Origin: an uncultured Mollicutes bacterium
GTDB taxonomy: Bacteria > Bacillota_I > Bacilli_A > RFN20 > CAG-826
Direction of reading: 5' to 3'
Length of the DNA stretch: 5,633 bases
NCBI GenBank assembly: GCA_937893635.1
Contig: CALBGF010000122.1
Location: forward strand, 1-5,633
Below, piece after piece: positions 1-5,633 of the stretch; position 1 is the stretch's first letter; each line of letters begins with the position of its first letter. The translations under genes were made by a program, and so were the position numbers. Under the pieces are notes generated by a model. That model did not search any database. It was not told the origin of the DNA and saw only the letters and a program-made list of their open reading frames with translations.

Positions 1-1
1 A

Positions 2-15
2 AGAAAGCGTTTTCA
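2..15 (-). promoter_or_regulatory. Catabolite-responsive element (cre)-like site
   Basis: On the minus strand TGAAAACGCTTTCT fits the CcpA cre consensus TGWAARCGYTWNCW at all 14 positions, with nearly palindromic arms GAAA and TTTC around the central CG. It lies about 100 bases downstream of the predicted leftward start. Such a position would suit carbon catabolite repression by roadblock. A local LacI-type sugar regulator could also bind it. Confidence 0.55.
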
Positions 16-40
16 ACGATAACAAAAACAACTTAATTTT

Positions 41-92
41 TGAAACAAAAAAAGTCGGTGTAAGTCTCCTTTTGAGAGTCCTGTTCGTTTCA
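41..92 (-). other. Possible structured leader (hairpin) of the leftward transcript
   Basis: In the leftward RNA, UGAAACGAA (84-92) can pair with UUUGUUUCA (41-49) over nine positions including one G-U pair. This encloses a 34-base loop containing AAAAGGAGAC and most of a seven-U run (47-53). The G-U pair forms only in the leftward RNA; on the other strand it is an A-C mismatch. No known riboswitch class was recognised. Confidence 0.25.
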
Positions 93-93
93 T

Positions 94-107
94 GGAAAAC
101 GTTAGCA
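94..107 (+). promoter_or_regulatory. LacI-type / cre-like operator over the transcription start region
   Basis: GGAAAACGTTAGCA matches the published cre consensus TGWAARCGYTWNCW at 13 of 14 positions (only the first base differs). It would cover about +5 to +19 of the leftward promoter, a position expected to block transcription. It shares ATGGAAAACGT with the inverted site at 151-165, so a dedicated LacI-family regulator is as likely as CcpA. Confidence 0.5.
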
Positions 108-119
108 TCAACTGCAATA

Positions 120-147
120 ATGCTATCACATTAATAACATTTGTCAA
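120..147 (-). promoter_or_regulatory. Leftward sigma-A type promoter with extended -10
   Basis: The minus strand has a perfect -35, TTGACA (142-147), then a 16-base spacer and TAGCAT (120-125) as a weak -10. TG lies one base upstream of the -10 (TGATAGCAT), an extended -10 that can offset weak matching. The predicted start is near 112-113. It points away from the two genes and would drive a gene left of the window, with a leader of at least 110 bases. Confidence 0.6.
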
Positions 148-150
148 GTA

Positions 151-165
151 AAATACGTTTTCCAT
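151..165 (-). promoter_or_regulatory. LacI-type operator-like half-site upstream of the -35
   Basis: The minus strand reads ATGGAAAACGT here, three bases upstream of TTGACA. The same 11 bases occur on the plus strand at 92-102 beyond the -10, in opposite orientation. LacI-family operators are A/T-rich arms around a central CG, as here. The right arm is weak. The regulator is not identified. Confidence 0.4.
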
Positions 166-260
166 ACAAAAACATATTAATACAACTGCTATTTTATGCG
201 TAATAACAAAAATTAATGCAACATCTCGTTACCTATATGCATTAGATAGTTATGCTGAAG
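166..260. other. AT-rich intergenic spacer without recognised features
   Basis: Between the operator at 151-165 and the terminator at 261-295 I see no open frame with a ribosome site, no tRNA-like fold and no convincing promoter. A weak TTGCAT...ATAAAA arrangement on the minus strand (about 190-222) is too poor to call. Confidence 0.5.
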
Positions 261-295
261 AAAATGCAGCAAATTTAATTAACCTGCTGCATTTT
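261..295 (-). terminator. Intrinsic terminator of the two-gene operon
   Basis: A perfect 11-base-pair inverted repeat: bases 261-271 (AAAATGCAGCA) pair with 285-295 (TGCTGCATTTT), leaving a 13-base loop. It begins 5 bases after the stop codon at 301-303. On the leftward transcript the stem ends in four U residues followed by CUUC, so the U-tract is short and partly inside the stem. The A/T symmetry means it could also stop rightward transcription. Confidence 0.75.
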
Positions 296-300
296 AGAAA

Positions 301-3300
301 TTATCCTAATGTTACTTCGTAAATAAATGATGAACCACGATTCCAAGAGAATAATGTGACATAAAGTTTTCCATTCTTTTCAAAAATATTTTGAACATTG
401 AAACTCTTTTCGCCATCGCCGCAATCAACAAACACATTTGTTAAATTAATTGTACCAATTTTCTTAGCATTCCAATCTAATATATCAATGAAACATCCAT
501 CATAATTATCTTTAGCATAAACTGCATAAATATAATCATCATTATTATATATTGTTTGTAAATTGTAACCTGATTTTGTTAGATTGACATTTGCCTTACC
601 AATTAGTTTATAAGCATAGTTATAAAGGTATGATGCGCCATTTTCATAAGTGACTAAATACTTTTCAGTTTCCTTATTCGCGGCCACTGTCTTAATTTTA
701 GTCTCTCCTACTTCACTAGGAACTTCAAATAATGTAACATCTTCTTTTTGGATTTGTAAGTTATCTAAATTTATTTCTACAAACTTACCATTTCCTTTAA
801 TAACATACATCATATTATTTGAAACAAAACTACTTCCGTTTTCAAAGTTCCAACTCTCACTTTCTCCAACGATAAACATTGATGAAGAATTAATAACTTT
901 TTTTGAGTCAACATCATATTCAACAACTTTGGCATAACGATTATTGCCATCATTAAATACACCATAATACTTGTCGTTATAAGTAACAAATGATTGAACA
1001 GTATTAAAGTTATATTTCTTACCATCCGCTTCGTCAGAAACCGATAACCATGCACGATTTTCTTTGGTTGAATAAGTAAATTCAATACCTTCACTTAAAC
1101 AATCTTCATAATATTCTCCTAATGTATAATTAATTGAACTTGATGGAGAATAATTATATTCTACGCGATACAAGAATGTTCCATTACGGTTCCAAGAATA
1201 AACTATGGCATATATGCACCCATTTTTCTCTACAATGCCTTGAACATTGAAATTCTTTTCGCTTGTTTCAATATCAGCGAATATTTTTTCAATTTTGTTA
1301 TTAAGAATATTACCTTCATAATCCATTACGACAACTTCTGTACCATCATAGTTATCTTTATTGAATGAAGCGATAATGTAATTATCTTCAACTTTGAACG
1401 ATTGAATTTTTCCATTTATTAACTTTGAGTTCATTTTTAGTGGATTTTTATCTAATAACTTAAAGTCTTGATCATAGAAATAAATTGAGCCATCACGGAA
1501 ACGAACAACATACATATTTTGTTCTTCATTATATCCAAACATGGAAATCAATGAAGTAATATTTGTTGGAGTGACAAATAAATCTGCTTTGGCATTTTCT
1601 ACTTCTAAACTATTTTTATTAATAACAACAAATTTCCCATCATTTCTTGATACATATAATTTGTCTTTAACACAATTGATTAAGGAAGTATCATCTTCAG
1701 GATTCCAAGAGGAACTTGTATTTTCATTGACCACAAAACTTGGTGAATTTGTAATAATAGTATTACTAGTTAAGTCTATTTTAGCAATGGTTGCAAATGC
1801 ATTATTCGCACTATTTAGGGTCATATATAAATATTTGCCATCACTACATAAATCTTGTCCACCATTATGAGCGAGTTTTTTACCTAATACTTCATTATCA
1901 ATAGTTCTACTTACATAACTCATTACATTTGTAGAGTTTAATGAAGTAGACATATTATTTTCTTTACAAATTTCTAAATAACTATGTAAATCCAAATTAG
2001 TTTGTAAAGAAGTGAATACGCAGTTAATACTAGCAATATTTAATGAACTAATAATTTCATTATTGTAATCTTTATATTCTTTAGTATTTTTCTTTACCAC
2101 TAATTTTATGTCATTACTACCTTCATTTATTAAGATATTTTTTAAAACAATATCATAATAAACATTACCAATATTAGCGTCATCACTAGTTAAGTTGCCT
2201 TTAATTATTGAAGTACCATCGATACTTTTTAATTTGCCGTTAACATACAAATCTAGCATTGTGTTAAGAGCTAAATTATTACTAATAAACTTACTATTTT
2301 CTTTTGTAATATAAGGATTATTCACTCTTATTGCTAAATCAGATCTAAACGAAGACAAAGAATTAATAGATACACTAATAGATGCTTCTTGATTATTTGC
2401 AATTGCGGATTCAAAATTACCCACTACTTCAATTTCTTCACCTTTTACAATTTGATTATTTTGATATAAATATTCTTGTTCTTTAAAAGTTGTTCCACCA
2501 ATAACATTCATGGTAGTTGAATCAACTTTACTAATAACTTTAACAGGAATATCCGTATAAACTGAATTGTCTTCTTTTGATGTTACTTTAATTACCGTAT
2601 TAACACCAAATTCCGCGACCTTATCACTATTTGCAATAATGTAATCAGAAGGTAACAAATCTCTTTCATTTCCGCTATCGTATTTAGCACGAATTGAAAA
2701 ATTAGTTGTTTCACTTAATTTTTGATTAGCATAAACTATTGGTTCGCCACGTGCAACGAAACTAATAATATTACCATTACTAAATTCGCCTTTTTTCATA
2801 ACTGTAATAGGTATTAAACATTCAAGATTAACACCATTTTTTGTGCATTTAATAACTGCATTAGTCATTGATGTTGTTAAAGTTTTTGTTTCTACAACAT
2901 AATCATTACTAGTTAACAATTCTTTACTACCATCATTATAAACTCCTTCAAGAACCATACCTTCATCAGAGAATGTGCTTCCTTCTTCATAACATACTAA
3001 GTAAGGATTGTTAACGATATTAATTTTTTCTAAAAGAACATCTAATAAATTAATAGTAATACTATTTTCTTTATCTTCAAATGTTACTTTAACTACGCCC
3101 CCAACATTAACGAAATTATCATCATATTCTATTTCATATTGATCTTCAGTTAATGTTTCTTCATAACTTCGATCTTTTCCAACTTTATAATTAGCGTTAA
3201 CAACAAAATCTGATTTAGTTGGAATTGCTTTGCCATTTTTATAGAAGTTTTTTCCTTCTTTTAATTGGACATCAATAGATTGTAATACTGGTTCATTATT

Positions 3301-3438
3301 AACTCTATTCGCGCTTATTTCATCACGATATTTCTTATATTTAAGATAAGAGCCTAAGGTTATTCCACCAGAAGTTAAAACCACTGCACAAATAAAGGAA
3401 ATAATGCTTATTTTTTCAATTAATTTTCTTTTCATCAT
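301..3438 (-). CDS. Membrane-anchored Ig-like / CBM-like / duplicated beta-propeller-like surface protein of unknown function
   Basis: I do not recognise a named family. The 1045-residue product begins MMKRK and has a hydrophobic helix at about 10-30 followed by basic residues (KYKKYR), so it is a signal anchor with no lipobox. Three bacterial Ig-like repeats follow at about 53-137, 138-217 and 225-304, sharing a pattern of YxxG, LxxxDY, a late Val/Ile-rich strand and a final IxV. Residues about 312-450 look like a beta-sandwich; the strand NEGSNDIKLVV recalls CBM6/CBM35-type carbohydrate-binding modules. Residues 489-758 and 778-1045 are a tandem duplication rich in short strands ending in DGK/NGK-type turns, as in beta-propellers. 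No catalytic motif was recognised. Start: ATG at 3438 overlaps the GH3 stop (TAATG); the next ATG at 3435 sits 8 bases from the GAGGTG ribosome site and is equally possible. A role in binding or presenting glycan for the GH3 partner is inferred from coupling and surface location only. Confidence 0.92.
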   Translation of the reverse strand: MMKRKLIEKISIISFICAVVLTSGGITLGSYLKYKKYRDEISANRVNNEPVLQSIDVQLKEGKNFYKNGKAIPTKSDFVVNANYKVGKDRSYEETLTEDQYEIEYDDNFVNVGGVVKVTFEDKENSITINLLDVLLEKINIVNNPYLVCYEEGSTFSDEGMVLEGVYNDGSKELLTSNDYVVETKTLTTSMTNAVIKCTKNGVNLECLIPITVMKKGEFSNGNIISFVARGEPIVYANQKLSETTNFSIRAKYDSGNERDLLPSDYIIANSDKVAEFGVNTVIKVTSKEDNSVYTDIPVKVISKVDSTTMNVIGGTTFKEQEYLYQNNQIVKGEEIEVVGNFESAIANNQEASISVSINSLSSFRSDLAIRVNNPYITKENSKFISNNLALNTMLDLYVNGKLKSIDGTSIIKGNLTSDDANIGNVYYDIVLKNILINEGSNDIKLVVKKNTKEYKDYNNEIISSLNIASINCVFTSLQTNLDLHSYLEICKENNMSTSLNSTNVMSYVSRTIDNEVLGKKLAHNGGQDLCSDGKYLYMTLNSANNAFATIAKIDLTSNTIITNSPSFVVNENTSSSWNPEDDTSLINCVKDKLYVSRNDGKFVVINKNSLEVENAKADLFVTPTNITSLISMFGYNEEQNMYVVRFRDGSIYFYDQDFKLLDKNPLKMNSKLINGKIQSFKVEDNYIIASFNKDNYDGTEVVVMDYEGNILNNKIEKIFADIETSEKNFNVQGIVEKNGCIYAIVYSWNRNGTFLYRVEYNYSPSSSINYTLGEYYEDCLSEGIEFTYSTKENRAWLSVSDEADGKKYNFNTVQSFVTYNDKYYGVFNDGNNRYAKVVEYDVDSKKVINSSSMFIVGESESWNFENGSSFVSNNMMYVIKGNGKFVEINLDNLQIQKEDVTLFEVPSEVGETKIKTVAANKETEKYLVTYENGASYLYNYAYKLIGKANVNLTKSGYNLQTIYNNDDYIYAVYAKDNYDGCFIDILDWNAKKIGTINLTNVFVDCGDGEKSFNVQNIFEKNGKLYVTLFSWNRGSSFIYEVTLG
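304..1107 (-). repeat. Propeller-like repeat unit B (residues about 778-1045 of the same protein)
   Basis: Second copy of the duplication, ending at the C-terminus. It mirrors unit A: SWN at W863, NGKFVEIN, KDNYDG from K976, EKSFNVQ and EKNG, then SWNR at W1032. DNA words are still nearly shared: 391-413 matches 1240-1262 with one mismatch, and 497-514 matches 1343-1360 with one mismatch. The linker between the units, about 20 residues, is Ser-rich (YSPSSS). Confidence 0.82.
1165..1974 (-). repeat. Propeller-like repeat unit A (residues about 489-758 of the 1045-residue protein)
   Basis: First copy of an internal tandem duplication. It holds about five strand-rich blocks (around YLYMTL, KLYVSRNDGKF, MYVVRFRDGS, YIIASFNKDNYDG and CIYAIVYSWNR). 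Landmark motifs are SWN at W578, DGKFVVIN, KDNYDG at 694-699, EKNFNVQ and EKNG, then SWNR at W749. The same landmarks recur in unit B at an offset of 282-285 residues. Confidence 0.82.
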
Positions 3439-5633
3439 TATTGCACCTCAATTTTTCCTTCATCAAAATATTCTTTTTTTCTTAATAAAGCATAAGCCCA
3501 TAAGACACAGCCTGCACCAATAAATATGTCTAAATCGATAAGTACTATTTTCCACCATTCCCAAGCTTGGATGGAAGATCGACTTTGAATCTTATCTTCA
3601 TCACTAGCATTTAAGTTATAATTTTTATTAATGCTTTGTACATGTAACCAAGCATAAGTAACATGATGTACTGTTTCTCTTAATTGATATTGCAAACGAT
3701 TAGAAGAATTTTTAGAATAATCTAATTTATAACCACATTTATTATGATTAAGCGTTACTGCCATACCAATATCACCCGTTGCGCGTAAAGCTTGATCTAA
3801 GTTCATATATCCTTCATTACCACCAGCATAGTCGGTTATAATCATACCTTTAAAGCCCCATTCTTTTCTTAAAACGCCATTAAGTAGTGCTTCACTTCCA
3901 CCAGCATAACATGCACCAACTCTGTTATAAGATGACATAATAGCCACACAATCGGCTTCTTGAACTGCTCTTTGGAATGGTTTTAAATAAATTTCTCTTA
4001 AAGCTTGTTCCGTACACCATGTATAAACACCAACACGATTTGATTCTTGTTCATTAAGTGCAAAGTGTTTAATGTATCCATATCGGCCAGCATTTTGTAA
4101 TCCTTTTACTGCTTGAACCATACATTCACTTGTTAAGAATGTATCTTCGGAAAAATATTCAAAATTACGTCCACCATTTTGTCCACGATGAATATTACAG
4201 CCAAATCCATAAGTACCGTTAACACCTAATGATTCCATATTTTTACCATAAACAAGTCCAAAACGATAAACTATTTTTTTATTAAATGTAGCTGCGATGA
4301 CTGGTTCAATTGGGAATCCTACTCCACGTGGAGCGCCAGTAAATCCTTTAATTTGCGCTGGACCATCATAATCTGCTAGACGAGGTTTACCAATTGAAGA
4401 AACTCCTTCATTACCTGAATAGCCTTTATTAATTAAATTTAAAGCCTCATCAATAGAAACTTGATCTAATACTTCTTGCCATTCATTAGCGTTATAATCT
4501 TCTCCAAGTAAATATCCTAATTCTGTAACATTACCTTTATCATATACTTTCTTATTAGCGTTTTTTGACCATGTTACTTGTTCATTATGAGTTGATTCGC
4601 CAAACACATCGCTAGTTGCTTCGTCCCAAGAATGAGCATAATCTTCTAAATATGTTTTTAGTGTTTTTTGTTTTTCATTTAATTCACGGCTAACTGGTTT
4701 AGTTGATGACTTCGGGAAATTAGCGCGACTAATATAATTAACACTTGGATTAGTTATATCATCATTACCATCAATTGATACACCATCAACTGCATCTTCT
4801 CCTGTAAACAAATTACGAACTTTATTACCAGTATAATAATCATTTTCAACTTTAATATCTTCTTTTACTTCAAAATCAATAATACCATCAACATCTTTGG
4901 TTTTATTCATAGTAACTTTTTTGATATTATGCGCATCAGACATTAATTTAAGTTGATAATTACCTTTTTCTAATTCATAACCTTTAAAGCCATTCTTATT
5001 AACGTCATAGCAATCATAACTTAAGAAATCACTCACTTTAATTTCAATAGTTAAAGTTTCTGATTCATCTTTTGCTAATATGTTTGTTTTTTCATAACCC
5101 ACTAAATTAACATAACTTTTTTCAATACCGCCTTTAGTGTATGGTGCTGTTAAATATACTTCAACGACATCCTTACCAGATGTAGTACCAATATTAGTTA
5201 CTTTAACATCTATTTTGATGATACTAGTATCTATGATAACATTAGCCTTTGATTCTTCTTCATTATTAATAACACTAACTTTTTCTACTTCCCAATCAAA
5301 ATTAGTATAAGATAAGCCATATCCAAATGGATATTGAACCACACCTTCATATCCTTGACCAAATTCATTATTGATATCATCAAAAACATGTTCGACATCT
5401 GCGGTTTCATACCATTTATAGCCTATATATATTCCTTCTGAATAATCATAAAATTTTCCATTATCATTAGAATATTTTTGTAAGCCATTAAATGTTGATA
5501 AATTATATGAAATTGCACTAGTAGGATCATAGGCATAAGTATCCACAAGTCGACCTGATGGACTTAATTCTCCATATAATAAAGAAGGTATTCCATCCGC
5601 ACCACGTGTACCAGTTGATCCCACAATAAGGCA
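3438..5633 (-). CDS. Domain-swapped, membrane-anchored GH3 glycoside hydrolase (beta-glucosidase-like), 5'-truncated by the window edge
   Basis: Probable secreted, membrane-tethered GH3 enzyme that removes terminal beta-linked sugars (beta-glucosidase or beta-xylosidase type; substrate not predictable). The frame is open to the edge, so the GTG at 5622-5624 is internal, not a start. Counting from the first codon at 5631-5633: end of the GH3 C-terminal domain 1-105 (SPSGRL; PFGYGLSYT from P102), fibronectin III-like domain about 136-232, GH3 N-terminal TIM barrel about 310-640, transmembrane helix about 696-717, tail RKKEYF. Visible GH3 motifs are DGP at 423, GRNFEYFSED (R489), KHFALNEQESNR (K522-R533), LREIYL, and the nucleophile D601 in ITDYAG, where most relatives have SDW. 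The C-before-N order is known in some GH3 enzymes, such as Ruminococcus albus beta-glucosidase. The acid/base residue should lie in the missing 5' part. The stop overlaps the next gene's start. Family call is firm; specificity is open. Confidence 0.93.
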   Translation of the reverse strand, partial: CLIVGSTGTRGADGIPSLLYGELSPSGRLVDTYAYDPTSAISYNLSTFNGLQKYSNDNGKFYDYSEGIYIGYKWYETADVEHVFDDINNEFGQGYEGVVQYPFGYGLSYTNFDWEVEKVSVINNEEESKANVIIDTSIIKIDVKVTNIGTTSGKDVVEVYLTAPYTKGGIEKSYVNLVGYEKTNILAKDESETLTIEIKVSDFLSYDCYDVNKNGFKGYELEKGNYQLKLMSDAHNIKKVTMNKTKDVDGIIDFEVKEDIKVENDYYTGNKVRNLFTGEDAVDGVSIDGNDDITNPSVNYISRANFPKSSTKPVSRELNEKQKTLKTYLEDYAHSWDEATSDVFGESTHNEQVTWSKNANKKVYDKGNVTELGYLLGEDYNANEWQEVLDQVSIDEALNLINKGYSGNEGVSSIGKPRLADYDGPAQIKGFTGAPRGVGFPIEPVIAATFNKKIVYRFGLVYGKNMESLGVNGTYGFGCNIHRGQNGGRNFEYFSEDTFLTSECMVQAVKGLQNAGRYGYIKHFALNEQESNRVGVYTWCTEQALREIYLKPFQRAVQEADCVAIMSSYNRVGACYAGGSEALLNGVLRKEWGFKGMIITDYAGGNEGYMNLDQALRATGDIGMAVTLNHNKCGYKLDYSKNSSNRLQYQLRETVHHVTYAWLHVQSINKNYNLNASDEDKIQSRSSIQAWEWWKIVLIDLDIFIGAGCVLWAYALLRKKEYFDEGKIEVQ
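3444..3450 (-). promoter_or_regulatory. Ribosome-binding site of the second gene, inside the end of the GH3 gene
   Basis: The minus strand reads TGAGGTG here, a good Shine-Dalgarno sequence. Five bases separate it from the ATG at 3438 and eight from the ATG at 3435. It lies within the last GH3 codons, just before TAATG. Ribosomes ending on GH3 can therefore restart on the next gene, which would keep the two membrane proteins in a fixed ratio. Confidence 0.8.

Noticed and set aside
54..81. Intrinsic terminator before the seven-U run
   Set aside because: Only a four-pair stem (UCUC/GAGA) forms and it is separated from the U-run by about eleven unpaired bases, too weak for a standard terminator.
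103..125. Inverted repeat TAGCAT / ATGCTA as a separate operator
   Set aside because: Six-base arms with an 11-base gap in AT-rich DNA are likely by chance, and one arm is the proposed -10 element itself.
650..937. Plus-strand open frame of 95 codons
   Set aside because: It is antisense to repeat unit B of the large gene, has no convincing ribosome site, and has no recognisable domain; a shadow of the real frame.
810..1094. Minus-strand open frame of 94 codons in another frame
   Set aside because: Lies wholly inside the large gene, whose own frame is intact and shows clear internal repeats here.
1541..1870. Plus-strand open frame of 109 codons with hydrophobic stretches
   Set aside because: Antisense to repeat unit A; the hydrophobicity comes from reading AT-rich beta-strand codons on the wrong strand.
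5622..5624. GTG as start codon of the GH3 gene
   Set aside because: It falls inside the conserved GH3 C-terminal domain and the frame stays open to base 5633, so the true start is outside the window.
1..5633. CRISPR array, insertion sequence, tRNA or rRNA
   Set aside because: No spaced direct repeats, terminal inverted repeats with a transposase, or RNA-gene signatures were seen.

Overview
The window is AT-rich (roughly one-third G+C by eye). It carries two long genes on the minus strand, read right to left, followed by about 300 bases of intergenic DNA. The low G+C, the GAGGTG ribosome-binding site, TAA stops, TGG tryptophan codons (no sign of a TGA=Trp code) and a cre-like site suggest a Firmicutes-type host, plausibly an uncultured gut Bacilli or Erysipelotrichia-like lineage. 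That placement is inference.

Bases 5633-3438 hold the 3' part of a family 3 glycoside hydrolase (GH3) gene; its start lies beyond the right edge. Its domains are in swapped order: GH3 C-terminal domain, fibronectin III-like domain, then the GH3 TIM-barrel domain with the nucleophile aspartate. It ends in a transmembrane helix and a short basic tail, so the enzyme probably sits on the outer face of the membrane.

Bases 3438-301 encode a 1045-residue protein whose start overlaps the GH3 stop by one base (TAATG). It has an N-terminal membrane anchor, about three bacterial Ig-like domains, a beta-sandwich domain resembling carbohydrate-binding modules, and a tandemly duplicated unit of about 270 residues that looks like a beta-propeller. 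I do not recognise it as a named family. The coupling and shared surface location suggest that the two products act together on an extracellular beta-linked glycan or glycoside, with the second protein binding, positioning or sensing substrate. This is inference.

Bases 300-1 begin with a strong hairpin that probably terminates the two-gene operon. They then hold a leftward promoter (TTGACA, extended -10) with LacI-type half-palindromes on both sides and a cre-like site at the left edge. This promoter should drive a gene outside the window, probably another catabolite-controlled sugar-use gene. The most distinctive content is the coupled membrane-tethered pair and the duplicated propeller-like unit with four recurring Ser-Trp-Asn motifs.
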